Positions 9,597 through 18,852 of a stretch of 64,000 bases of DNA are shown here, piece by piece. The notes below the pieces were generated by a model. That model was not told the origin of the DNA. It saw only the letters and a list, made by a program, of their open reading frames with translations, and ran no database searches. The position numbers and the translations under genes were made by a program. This DNA is from Salegentibacter sp. 24 (GTDB lineage Bacteria; Bacteroidota; Bacteroidia; Flavobacteriales; Flavobacteriaceae): the NCBI RefSeq assembly GCF_004362395.1, contig NZ_SNWE01000001.1, positions 62,001 through 126,000 on the forward strand, read 5' to 3'. Position 1 is the first letter of the stretch; each line of letters begins with the position of its first letter.

Positions 9597-9803
9597 TCAT
9601 TTATTTTTCCAGGTACTTAATTGAATTCTCTCTTTCTCCACTTCTGCTTTTTTTACCTTATCAAATTGAAAAACGCTGTTAATAGCAAGTATCAATCCCA
9701 AAAATAGTGCTATATACTGCAAAACTGTATGGTCAGATAGAGTTGTAAATACAGTAAACATCAGCACTATTATGAATATGGTGGTTCCGGTAATCTTGTT
9801 CAT
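9597..9803 (-). CDS. Small two-helix membrane protein, unknown function
   Basis: Predicted 68-aa protein: two hydrophobic segments (about residues 6-22 and 28-45) and a charged C-terminal tail (FDKVKKAEVEKERIQLSTWKNK), consistent with a small inner-membrane protein with a cytoplasmic tail. I do not recognise the family. Support for it being real: a clear -33/-7 promoter-like pair directly before the ATG, and a normal position upstream of the lipoprotein gene on the same strand. It remains a hypothetical gene. Confidence 0.6.
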   Translation of the reverse strand: MNKITGTTIFIIVLMFTVFTTLSDHTVLQYIALFLGLILAINSVFQFDKVKKAEVEKERIQLSTWKNK

Positions 9804-9809
9804 TTTTGA

Positions 9810-9838
9810 GAAATATAATTTGAAGGTATAAGTAACAA
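9810..9838 (-). promoter_or_regulatory. Promoter of the small membrane protein gene
   Basis: On the minus strand a -33 TTG (9836-9838) and a -7 box TATATTTC (9810-9817, one base off TAnnTTTG) are separated by 18 bases, matching the Bacteroidota promoter spacing. The -7 box ends 6 bases before the ATG, so the transcript would have almost no leader. The TTG lies inside the inverted repeat at 9832-9856. Confidence 0.5.
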
Positions 9839-9856
9839 ACTCCCACTTTTTGTTAC
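9832..9856. promoter_or_regulatory. Perfect 8-bp inverted repeat overlapping a -33 element (possible operator)
   Basis: GTAACAAA (9832-9839) and TTTGTTAC (9849-9856) form a perfect inverted repeat with a 9-base spacer. It covers the -33 TTG of the promoter for the small membrane protein gene, a place where a dimeric repressor could act. No regulator gene is adjacent; the role is inference. Confidence 0.35.
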
Positions 9857-9979
9857 ATGAAATTTGTGATAATTACTTAGGGATTTCCCGACCTATAGCC
9901 GTATTCGAGAAAGATTACATCTTATAAATGCTTAATTTACCGGTTCTAAGAGATTCTTATTACTTAATTACCTGATAAA

Positions 9980-9995
9980 AAAGATTTAAATCTTT
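9980..9995. promoter_or_regulatory. Perfect 16-bp palindrome upstream of the metE leader
   Basis: AAAGATTTAAATCTTT is a perfect palindrome with no spacer, 41 bases upstream of the putative -7 box of the metE leader (10036-10043). Such a site could bind a dimeric regulator, but AT-rich palindromes also arise by chance in this genome. Confidence 0.3.
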
Positions 9996-10035
9996 AGTAA
10001 CTCTAAAGAAGGCTTAGAAATTAAAAAATAATCCC

Positions 10036-10043
10036 TAAGTTTA
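10036..10043 (+). promoter_or_regulatory. Putative -7 box for the cobalamin riboswitch-metE transcript
   Basis: TAAGTTTA is one base off TAnnTTTG and lies about 40 bases before the first conserved base of the riboswitch. No clear TTG at -33 is seen. Confidence 0.35.
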
Positions 10044-10079
10044 CCTCTCATAAGTTCTTTACCATACTTCATCAAACAG

Positions 10080-10240
10080 AAAAGGTTTTACTTAAGGTAA
10101 ATTAATAGGGAATCGTGTGAAAATCACGAACTGTCGCGCAACTGTAAGTAACAAATTAAAGGAACTGTCCTAAGAATATCCACTGCCTAATGCGGGAAGG
10201 ATGACAGAAGCCGTTACAAGTCAGGAGACCTGCCTATTCT
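10080..10240 (+). ncRNA. Cobalamin (AdoCbl) riboswitch
   Basis: Strong match to the B12 element. It shows the 5' segment 'TTAATAGGGAA' (about 10102-10112), the segment 'GCGCAACTGTAAG' (10136-10148), 'CCACTGCC' then 'GCGGGAAGG' (10181-10200), and the 3' core 'GTCAGGAGACCTGCC' (10220-10234). These are the conserved parts of the P3-P6 core. It precedes metE, the B12-independent methionine synthase, a well-known target: with enough cobalamin the RNA shuts metE off so a B12-dependent enzyme can be used. About 190 bases separate the aptamer from the metE start. They hold small hairpins (AAAGG/CCTTT near 10316-10330; GGAC/GTCC near 10333-10345), but the expression platform is not clear by eye. Confidence 0.95.
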
Positions 10241-10428
10241 GATTGGACAATGCTTTCGCGGTTTGAAGCTTAGGTCTTAGAGATGTGTTACCCAGAATAC
10301 TTTTCATTTTACATAAAAGGTATATCCTTTGGGGACATAGTCCTATTTCCCTCATTTTTTATCGCTTAGCATTTCGAAGCATTTTAAAGGCTTTTAAAAA
10401 CTAATTGTTTAATTATTAAAAGTTAGAA

Positions 10429-12735
10429 ATGCAAACGCACATTCTTGGCTATCCGCGAATTGGTAGCAACAGAGAACTCAAAAACGCCTGCGAGAAATAT
10501 TGGTCAGGCAAAATCGAATTACAGGAGCTTCTCCAAACGGGTAGAAAAAGCCGTAAGGAAAACTGGAACCTTCAAAAAGACGTGGGAATTGACCTGGTTC
10601 CCTGTAATGATTTTTCATATTATGATCAGGTATTAGATATGACCCTTAGCCTGGGAGCTGTTCCTAAACGTTATAAGGAAATTGCAGAGAATCCCTCCAC
10701 AACGTATCTGGATTTATATTTCGCTATGGCCAGAGGCTATCAGAAAGATGGTTTCGATATTACCGCAATGGAAATGACCAAGTGGTTTGACACGAATTAT
10801 CATTATATCGTTCCTGAATTTACTAAAAACCAAAAATTCCAGCTTCACTCAGAGAAAATCCTTAATGAATTTGAAGAAGCAAAAGAGACTGGGATTAAAC
10901 CAAAACCTGTGATTATTGGTTTGGTTTCCTATCTTCTTTTAGGAAAAGAAAAAGAGGAGGATTTTGATAAAATGGATTTGGCAGAAAAGCTACTTCCTGT
11001 CTACCTGGATCTTTTATCTGCTCTCCAAGAACAAGGTGCAGAATGGATTCAGTTCGACGAACCTTTCTTAGCTTTAGATTTAAATGAAAAAACCAGGGAA
11101 GCTTTTACCTTTGTGTATGCGGAAATCAGAAAAAAATTTCCGGACCTGAAATTTATTCTTGCTACGTATTTTGAAGGTTTGAAAGACAATCTTTCATTAA
11201 GCCTTGGGCTTCCGGTTGATGTATTGCATATTGATCTTGTACGATGCCCATCCCAATTGGACAATGTCCTTAATGAAATTCCAGAAGGCCTAAAATTATC
11301 CCTAGGAATTGTGGATGGTCGCAATATCTGGAAGAATGATTTCGAAGGGTCCCTGGAAATCATTCAAAAAGCAAAGGAAAAGTTAGGTTCTGACAGACTT
11401 TTAATTGCTCCTTCCTGCTCTTTATTGCATATTCCCTACGATCTTGAACTGGAGACAGAATTAAATCCTGAAATCAAAAACTGGCTGGCTTTTGCCAAAC
11501 AAAAGGTGAAGGAATTAAAAACACTTCAGGCCCTGGCAAATGGCACAGCCGAAGAACAAACCCTGCAAGAATTTAAAGATAATAAAAACGCCTTTAAAGA
11601 CAGGAAAACCTCTTTTCTGATTCATAACAAGGCTGTTAAAGATAAGGTTAATGAAATTTCAAAAAAAGACACTCAAAGGAAGAATCCTTTTAGTTTTCGC
11701 AAAGATCAACAGCAGAAAGTATTGAACTTAGCTCGATTTCCTACTACAACCATTGGGTCATTTCCCCAAACCAAAGAGGTAAGAAGTTGGAGGGCTCAAT
11801 TCAAAAAAGGAAAATTGTCCTCTGAGCAATACGATAGCTTACTGAAGCAAGAAACCGAAAAGACCATTCGGTGGCAGGAAGAAATTGGTCTGGATGTTCT
11901 GGTTCACGGGGAATATGAACGAAACGATATGGTGGAATATTTTGGAGAGCAGTTGGATGGATTCCTGTTTACAAAAAAGGCCTGGGTGCAGAGTTATGGA
12001 AGTAGATGTGTGAAACCTCCAATTGTTTATGGCGATGTTTCCAGGCCAAAAGCTATGACGGTTTATTGGTCAAAATATGCACAATCCTTAACAAAAAAAT
12101 GGATCAAAGGAATGTTGACAGGTCCTGTCACTATTCTTCAGTGGTCTTTTGTACGGGATGACCAACCCCGATCCCTAACCTGTAAACAAATAGCTCTGGC
12201 CATAAGTGGGGAGGTTAAAGATTTGGAAAATGCAGGTATACGCATAATTCAAATTGATGAACCGGCCATTAGAGAAGGCCTACCCTTGCGTAAAGAAGAC
12301 TGGCAAAATTATTTAAAATGGGCCATAGATTGCTTTAAAATTGCATCTAGCGGGGTGGCTGATTCCATTCAAATCCATACACATATGTGTTATTCTGAAT
12401 TCAATGATATTATTGAAAATATAGCCAATATGGATGCCGATGTGATTACTATTGAATGTTCCCGATCCCAAATGGAATTACTAAAGGCTTTCTCCAATTT
12501 TAATTACCCTAATGAAATTGGTCCGGGTGTTTATGATATACATTCGCCCAGAGTGCCCTCAGTAGAAGAAATGCTTGCCTTACTTGAAAAAGCTCAAAAA
12601 GTAATCCCTGCAGAGCAACTTTGGGTAAATCCAGATTGTGGCTTAAAAACCAGGAAATGGGAAGAAACTAAAAATGCATTAAAGGCGATGGTTAAAGCGG
12701 CAGAAAAAGCCAGGGAAACTATTGTGGCAACCTAA
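10429..12735 (+). CDS. metE: Cobalamin-independent methionine synthase MetE
   Basis: 5-methyltetrahydropteroyltriglutamate-homocysteine methyltransferase, the last step of methionine synthesis without B12; cytoplasmic. At 768 aa it has full family length with both barrels. The N-terminal barrel starts 'HILGYPRIGSNRELK'; the C-terminal barrel has 'TTTIGSFPQTKEVR' and 'HGEYERNDMVEYFGE'. The zinc site is complete: His652 and Cys654 (HTHMC), Glu676 (ITIEC) and Cys737 (NPDCG), with the same spacing as E. coli 641/643/665/726. It is preceded by the cobalamin riboswitch, so it should be repressed by B12. Two small genes follow within 18 bases and by overlap, probably in the same mRNA. Confidence 0.98.
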   Translation: MQTHILGYPRIGSNRELKNACEKYWSGKIELQELLQTGRKSRKENWNLQKDVGIDLVPCNDFSYYDQVLDMTLSLGAVPKRYKEIAENPSTTYLDLYFAMARGYQKDGFDITAMEMTKWFDTNYHYIVPEFTKNQKFQLHSEKILNEFEEAKETGIKPKPVIIGLVSYLLLGKEKEEDFDKMDLAEKLLPVYLDLLSALQEQGAEWIQFDEPFLALDLNEKTREAFTFVYAEIRKKFPDLKFILATYFEGLKDNLSLSLGLPVDVLHIDLVRCPSQLDNVLNEIPEGLKLSLGIVDGRNIWKNDFEGSLEIIQKAKEKLGSDRLLIAPSCSLLHIPYDLELETELNPEIKNWLAFAKQKVKELKTLQALANGTAEEQTLQEFKDNKNAFKDRKTSFLIHNKAVKDKVNEISKKDTQRKNPFSFRKDQQQKVLNLARFPTTTIGSFPQTKEVRSWRAQFKKGKLSSEQYDSLLKQETEKTIRWQEEIGLDVLVHGEYERNDMVEYFGEQLDGFLFTKKAWVQSYGSRCVKPPIVYGDVSRPKAMTVYWSKYAQSLTKKWIKGMLTGPVTILQWSFVRDDQPRSLTCKQIALAISGEVKDLENAGIRIIQIDEPAIREGLPLRKEDWQNYLKWAIDCFKIASSGVADSIQIHTHMCYSEFNDIIENIANMDADVITIECSRSQMELLKAFSNFNYPNEIGPGVYDIHSPRVPSVEEMLALLEKAQKVIPAEQLWVNPDCGLKTRKWEETKNALKAMVKAAEKARETIVAT

Positions 12736-12753
12736 TATTATTCCTGTTAAAAA

Positions 12754-13011
12754 TTGATTAAACACGAAGAAAAATACTGCCCAAGGTGTAAGACAGAATT
12801 TGAATGTAAAGTTGGTTCCATACAACTCTGTCAGTGCGCTGATATAAAATTAGAGCATAAGGAACTTGAGTACATCCGAGGTTTATATGAAAGCTGCCTC
12901 TGCGCAAGATGTATGAAAGAACTAAAAACAGAGTTCCATAACCAAAATTACCAAAGTAAACTGAAAGATATCTTGGGGGTATTTTATAGATCACCAAAAA
13001 ATGAGAAATGA
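12754..13011 (+). CDS. Cysteine-rich CWC-like putative zinc protein
   Basis: Small 85-aa protein starting at TTG, 18 bases after metE. The cysteine pattern CPRC...FEC...LCQC...CLCARC matches the 'cysteine-rich CWC' family, although the name-giving CWC is CQC here. Eight cysteines suggest one or two zinc sites. The biochemical role is unknown. The gene ends in an ATGA overlap with the thioesterase gene, which supports both the frame and translational coupling. The start is not certain: no ATG is available before the first CxxC, and this TTG gives the best position. Confidence 0.72.
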   Translation: MIKHEEKYCPRCKTEFECKVGSIQLCQCADIKLEHKELEYIRGLYESCLCARCMKELKTEFHNQNYQSKLKDILGVFYRSPKNEK

Positions 13012-13394
13012 CGGTCGAAGAAAATATTAGAAAATCGGAAACACGGATTTTTAAAGCCGTTTTTCCGAATACTACTAATCATTATGATACACTTTTTGGG
13101 GGAACTGCAATGCAGATGATGGATGAAGTAGCCTTTATAACGGCAACACGTTTTACAAGGCAAACTGTGGTAACGGTAAGTAGCGACAAAATTGACTTTA
13201 GAAAACCAATCCCTTCAGGAACAATTGTAGAACTTATCGGAAAAGTAGTATACCTGGGCAACAAAAGTCTTAAAGTAAATGTAGAAGTTTTTACGGAACA
13301 GATGTATTCTGAACATAGAGAAAAAGCTATTCAAGGAGAGTTTGCTTTCGTTGCAATTGATGAAAATAAGAACCCAATTCCGATAAGGAAATAG
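13008..13394 (+). CDS. Acyl-CoA thioesterase, YciA/BFIT-type hotdog fold
   Basis: Hydrolyses acyl-CoA to free acid and CoA; cytoplasmic, single hotdog domain of 128 aa. The helix motif 'NHYDTLFGGTAMQMMDEVAFITATR' carries the Asn/Asp and Gly positions typical of the family, followed by 'VVTVSSDKIDFRKPIPSGTIVEL'. It starts inside the stop of the CWC gene (ATGA overlap), so it is likely the third gene of the B12-controlled metE transcript. The acyl substrate is not predictable. Confidence 0.88.
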   Translation: MTVEENIRKSETRIFKAVFPNTTNHYDTLFGGTAMQMMDEVAFITATRFTRQTVVTVSSDKIDFRKPIPSGTIVELIGKVVYLGNKSLKVNVEVFTEQMYSEHREKAIQGEFAFVAIDENKNPIPIRK

Positions 13395-13755
13395 TGAGTC
13401 TTTAATCAGGTCTATAAAATCTATAAGTTAAATTTTCAAAACCTCCTTTTAAGGGGGCTGTCATTTTTGCTCTTGTAAAGTTAAAGCAAGACTTCACCAA
13501 TCATATTTGATCTTTATCCCATAGGTCATTCTTGTTCAATCATTTTTGGAAGCCACGTACTTTTTGGTTAGATGGGTATTTCGTTTGTGTTATGGGTGAG
13601 ACCTGTCCCGATAGCACTGGTCATTATATCCTCACTCAAGGGTAGGTCATTACAACCCATCGGCTAAAGACCAATAGGTTTTACGTTCAGTTTTTTAAAA
13701 GAACTATTTGAGGAATTGAAGCCAGGAAAATTTTTATTTCTCATAAAAATTCCTT
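13395..13755. other. Intergenic region with imperfect secondary structure and a thrice-repeated heptamer
   Basis: No gene seen. A weak hairpin (CCTCC/GGGGG, 13442-13457) follows the thioesterase gene without a direct T-run. At 13592-13660 an imperfect nested structure is possible (ATGG/CCAT outside, GTGAG/CTCAC and GACC/GGTC inside). The heptamer GGTCATT occurs at 13524, 13619 and 13645. I cannot assign a role. Confidence 0.4.
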
Positions 13756-13763
13756 TACATTTG
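13756..13763 (+). promoter_or_regulatory. -7 box of the thiamine operon
   Basis: TACATTTG fits TAnnTTTG exactly and lies about 10 bases before the TPP aptamer, which is where a leader promoter is expected. No clear TTG at -33. Confidence 0.5.
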
Positions 13764-13771
13764 AAAACGTA

Positions 13772-13856
13772 AACTTTAGGGGTGCTGATTTTTAAAAATT
13801 GGCTGAGATAAAACCCTTTGAACCTGATCCGGTTAATACCCGCGAAGGGAAAAGTG
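13772..13856 (+). ncRNA. TPP (THI element) riboswitch
   Basis: Strong match to the thiamine pyrophosphate aptamer: 'GGGGTGCTG' (13779-13787), 'GCTGAGATAAAACCC' (13802-13816), then 'GAACCTGATCCGGTTAATACC' (13820-13840) and 'GCGAAGGGAAAAGT' closing P1. It controls the thiS-thiC-...-thiF operon by shutting it off when TPP is abundant. Between the aptamer and thiS lie two small hairpins (ATTCC/GGAAT about 13881-13898; GGGG-AAT-CCCC at 13924-13934) without a strong T-run after them, so control of translation or premature ending are both possible. Confidence 0.96.
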
Positions 13857-13965
13857 TTATCTACATATTTTCTACCATTATTCCATTTCGAAGGAATCCT
13901 GGGTTGTATTTACTTTTTTCTTTGGGGAATCCCCCTGCAGTTTACAGCTATTAAATATAAAACAA

Positions 13966-14169
13966 ATGATAACTGTAAACCTAAACAACACCGCCCACAA
14001 CTTAAATTCACCATCCAATCTTCAGGACCTTTTGAAGCAGCTTGATATTTCAGAAAAAGGAATTGCCGTAGCTGTCAATAATCAGATTATTTCTAAAAAC
14101 GACTGGAACCGGCGAGAATTAACCGAAGGTGAAAACATACTCATTATCAGGGCTACTCAGGGAGGATAA
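13966..14169 (+). CDS. thiS: Sulfur carrier protein ThiS
   Basis: Ubiquitin-like sulfur carrier, 67 aa, ending in the required Gly-Gly (ATQGG). The C-terminus is adenylated by ThiF and becomes the thiocarboxylate that gives sulfur to the thiazole ring on ThiG. The 'LDISEKGIAVAVNNQIISKNDW' segment is typical of ThiS. First gene of the operon, 110 bases after the TPP aptamer. Confidence 0.95.
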   Translation: MITVNLNNTAHNLNSPSNLQDLLKQLDISEKGIAVAVNNQIISKNDWNRRELTEGENILIIRATQGG

Positions 14170-14215
14170 ATGTGCTTCGGAAGGATTTCCGTAAGCCAGA
14201 ATATACCAACATTAA

Positions 14216-16084
<1,869 letters not shown>

Positions 16085-16096
16085 ACGAAAATACAG

Positions 16097-16693
16097 GTGC
16101 TAATTCTTTTTACTTCTGAAGAAAATCAAATTGATGAAAAGGAACAGCTCATTCATTTTCTTGAGAATGGTCTGTCCCTTTTACACGTTCGCAAGCCTGG
16201 AATGAGGGAAAATGAATTTAGGTATTGGTTATCACAATTTGAAGAAAAATACCTTCAAAAAATGGTACTTCATCAAGATCATCTTTTAGCTGAAATTTTT
16301 CCGGTAAAAGGAATTCATTTAAAGGAAAACTTTAGAAGCAAAGAAAAAGAATTAACTAAATATGTACAAAAGTATAAATCAAAAGGGTTTACGGTGAGTT
16401 CCTCATTTCACGAGCGGGCAAACCTGAAAAATGAAACTTCCCATTTTGATTATGTTTTTTTGAGTCCGGTATTTAATTCGGTTTCAAAAAAACAATATGA
16501 AGGTCGAGCTTTTAATGTGGAAAAACTGCCTCAAAAAGTGATCGCCTTAGGCGGAATTCAAGCAAATAGAATTGCCAAAACGAAAGAAATGGGATATGCC
16601 GGAGTAGCAGTATTTGGAGCCGTATGGCTCGCTGAAAACAGGAATAAGGTATTTACTGAAATCCATAATGAGTACAGAAATGTCTACCACTAA
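16097..16693 (+). CDS. ThiE/TenI-like TIM-barrel protein
   Basis: Protein of 198 aa, 12 bases after thiC, with a GTG start (no ATG is possible without losing the first strand). The thiamine phosphate synthase/TenI superfamily is recognised from 'SLLHVRKPGM', 'GIHLKEN', 'VSSSFHERANL', 'DYVFLSPVFNSVSKKQYEGRAF' and 'VIALGGIQANRI'. A more canonical ThiE lies two genes on, so this copy is probably the TenI branch (thiazole tautomerase in Bacillus) or a diverged paralogue. The segment corresponding to the ThiE pyrophosphate loop differs (SKKQYEGRA rather than TPTKKN). The last 26 bases overlap thiD. Superfamily sure, exact reaction not. Confidence 0.75.
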   Translation: MLILFTSEENQIDEKEQLIHFLENGLSLLHVRKPGMRENEFRYWLSQFEEKYLQKMVLHQDHLLAEIFPVKGIHLKENFRSKEKELTKYVQKYKSKGFTVSSSFHERANLKNETSHFDYVFLSPVFNSVSKKQYEGRAFNVEKLPQKVIALGGIQANRIAKTKEMGYAGVAVFGAVWLAENRNKVFTEIHNEYRNVYH

Positions 16694-17444
16694 CAGATTA
16701 TTTGTTTTAAGCATCGCCGGGTTCGATCCATCAGGTGGAGCCGGATTGCTGGCTGATGTCAAGACCTTTGAAATGCTGGGCTGTTATGGTTTGGCTGTGA
16801 ACACTGCAAATACTATTCAAAATGATAAAAAATTAGAAGCTTGTTACTGGACCTCTGAAGCAATCATTCTGAAGCAACTAGAAATTCTACTGGATAGTTT
16901 TCCAGTGGAAGTGGTTAAAATCGGAATTGTGGAGAATCTTCAGGTTTTGACAAAAGTGATTGACAAACTATTTGTTAGAAACCAAAATATTAAAATTATC
17001 TGGGATCCGGTTATAAAATCCAGTAGCGGATTCTCATTTCAGGAACCACTCAAATTTCAGAAGAATCTAGAATCAGTTCTGGAAAGGATATTCCTTATCA
17101 CGCCAAATTTTAATGAAATCAAAATGTTTTATCCTGAATTGCCTATGGAAGGAATAATCCGGAAAATAGGTGGTAAAACCAACTTGTACCTTAAAGGGGG
17201 ACACAGAATGGCAAATATCGGCCTGGACGAACTGTTTACCACAGAAGAAGGGAAATGTCTGCGTTTAGAACCGGGCAGAACCGACTGTTCCGAAAAGCAC
17301 GGAAGCGGATGCGTTTTATCCTCGGCACTTGCAGCACATTTGGCTTTGGGTGAATCCCTTCCGGAAGCTTGTCAAAATGCAAAAGCTTATACCGAAAAAA
17401 TATTAGGGTCAAACAACACATTACTAGCATACCATAATATATGA
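16668..17444 (+). CDS. thiD: Hydroxymethylpyrimidine (phosphate) kinase ThiD
   Basis: Ribokinase-fold kinase converting HMP to HMP-P and HMP-PP, about 258 aa. N-terminal 'FVLSIAGFDPSGGAGLLADVKTF' binds the pyrimidine; 'IIWDPVIKSSSGFSF' and 'LITPNFNEIKMF' are conserved; the catalytic anion hole is in 'KHGSGCVLSSALAAHLALG'. I placed the start at ATG 16668, inside the end of the preceding gene; a second ATG at 16680 is equally possible, and the TTG further upstream only adds non-conserved sequence. It ends in an ATGA overlap with thiE. Confidence 0.94.
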   Translation: MSTEMSTTNRLFVLSIAGFDPSGGAGLLADVKTFEMLGCYGLAVNTANTIQNDKKLEACYWTSEAIILKQLEILLDSFPVEVVKIGIVENLQVLTKVIDKLFVRNQNIKIIWDPVIKSSSGFSFQEPLKFQKNLESVLERIFLITPNFNEIKMFYPELPMEGIIRKIGGKTNLYLKGGHRMANIGLDELFTTEEGKCLRLEPGRTDCSEKHGSGCVLSSALAAHLALGESLPEACQNAKAYTEKILGSNNTLLAYHNI

Positions 17445-18076
17445 TCTCGAACTTACATTACATATCGCAGGGAGAAACGCCCAAAAAACACCAGGAAAAC
17501 ATTCGTAAGATGTGTGCCGCCGGGGCAGACTGGGTACAGTTGCGCCTTAAAAATGAATCTTATGAAACTGTTCTGGAAACAGCAAAAGCAGCAAAGAAAA
17601 TTTGTGATGAATTTCAGGTGAAATTGATTATCAATGACTTTCCAGAAATAGCACAAAAAATAAATGCAAGTGGTGTTCATTTAGGAAAAGAAGACAGCTG
17701 CCCTTTGCAGGCTAGGAAATTACTGGGATCAGAAAAAATCATTGGAGGAACTGCAAATACGCTGGAGGATTGTGAATGCCTTTGTGGAAAGCAAGTAGAT
17801 TATATTGGCTTGGGTCCCTTCCGTTTTACACCCACTAAGAAGAACCTAAGTCCAGTATTGGGAGCAGCAGGTTACCGGAAGCTGTTAGGTAGTCTTCGTG
17901 CAAAAGAAATATTAATCCCTGTAATTGCTATTGGAGGTATCACTCCGGATGACCTTCAAGTTCTGGAAGAAATTGGGGTAAATGGTGTGGCTATTTCGGG
18001 ATGCCTTACTAAACATCCACGGCCTGAAATAATCTTTAGGAGAATTCAACAACAATTTTCAGAAAAACAATTATGA
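17441..18076 (+). CDS. thiE: Thiamine phosphate synthase ThiE
   Basis: Joins HMP-PP and thiazole phosphate to thiamine phosphate. 211 aa TIM barrel with full ThiE signatures: '[13 protein letters not shown]', '[25 protein letters not shown]', '[12 protein letters not shown]', '[16 protein letters not shown]' (pyrophosphate loop) and '[14 protein letters not shown]'. Overlaps thiD by 4 bases (ATGA) and thiG by 4 bases (ATGA). Confidence 0.95.
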   Translation: MISNLHYISQGETPKKHQENIRKMCAAGADWVQLRLKNESYETVLETAKAAKKICDEFQVKLIINDFPEIAQKINASGVHLGKEDSCPLQARKLLGSEKIIGGTANTLEDCECLCGKQVDYIGLGPFRFTPTKKNLSPVLGAAGYRKLLGSLRAKEILIPVIAIGGITPDDLQVLEEIGVNGVAISGCLTKHPRPEIIFRRIQQQFSEKQL

Positions 18077-18852
18077 GCAAAACAGATCAATTAAAAATAG
18101 CAGATAAAACCTTTTCTTCCCGTTTGTTTACGGGAACAGGAAAATTTAGCTCTTCAGAAGTAATGCAGCGTGCGGTTTTAGCCTCAGAAAGTGAACTGGT
18201 TACCGTGGCTTTGAAAAGGGTGGAACCGGGCAATGACGATGATCAGATGATCGCTGCCTTAAAAGATCCCTACATCAGCCTTCTCCCAAATACTTCGGGA
18301 GTTAGGAATGCCAAAGAAGCTGTATTTGCTGCTCAAATGGCCAGGGAAGCACTGGAAACAAATTGGGTAAAAGTTGAAATACATCCTGATCCTAAATATT
18401 TATTGCCTGACCCTGTTGAGACTTTAAAAGCCTGTGAAGAATTGGTAAAACTCGGATTTGTGGTAATGCCCTACATCCACGCCGATCCGGTTCTGTCCAA
18501 ACGACTTGAAGAAGTTGGCGTGCAGTGTGTAATGCCTCTTGGTGCCCCAATTGGGAGCAACAAAGGTTTAAAAACACAGGATTTTCTGGAGATTATAATT
18601 GAACAAAGCAACGTGCCTGTTATCGTAGATGCGGGAATTGGCAGCCCTTCTCAAGCCGCTCAAGCGATGGAAATAGGCGCTGATGCCGTGTTAGTAAATA
18701 CTGCAATCGCGGTTTCTCAAAATCCGGTGGAAATAGCAAAAGCTTTTAAACTCGCTGTCGAAGCGGGAAGGATAGCCTACAACGCGAAACTGGCTCCACA
18801 AAGACTACAAGCCGAACCAAGTAGCCCGTTAACACAATTTCTTTATGAGTAG
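18073..18852 (+). CDS. thiG: Thiazole synthase ThiG
   Basis: Builds thiazole phosphate from deoxyxylulose 5-phosphate, dehydroglycine and ThiS thiocarboxylate. 259 aa barrel starting '[19 protein letters not shown]'; further signatures are '[15 protein letters not shown]', '[15 protein letters not shown]', '[14 protein letters not shown]' and '[26 protein letters not shown]'. The lysine in 'TVALKRVEP' is the expected Schiff-base residue. Overlaps thiE by 4 and thiH by 8 bases, so ThiG and ThiH, known to form a complex, are translationally linked. Confidence 0.97.
   Translation: MSKTDQLKIADKTFSSRLFTGTGKFSSSEVMQRAVLASESELVTVALKRVEPGNDDDQMIAALKDPYISLLPNTSGVRNAKEAVFAAQMAREALETNWVKVEIHPDPKYLLPDPVETLKACEELVKLGFVVMPYIHADPVLSKRLEEVGVQCVMPLGAPIGSNKGLKTQDFLEIIIEQSNVPVIVDAGIGSPSQAAQAMEIGADAVLVNTAIAVSQNPVEIAKAFKLAVEAGRIAYNAKLAPQRLQAEPSSPLTQFLYE

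Noticed and set aside
13442-13457. CCTCC/GGGGG hairpin as terminator of the metE operon
   Set aside because: It needs a T-G pair, has a short stem, and the T-run comes only after a 4-5 base gap; I left it unassigned.
13818-14045. A 75-codon plus-strand frame starting inside the TPP riboswitch
   Set aside because: It overlaps the aptamer and thiS in another frame and has no family signature.
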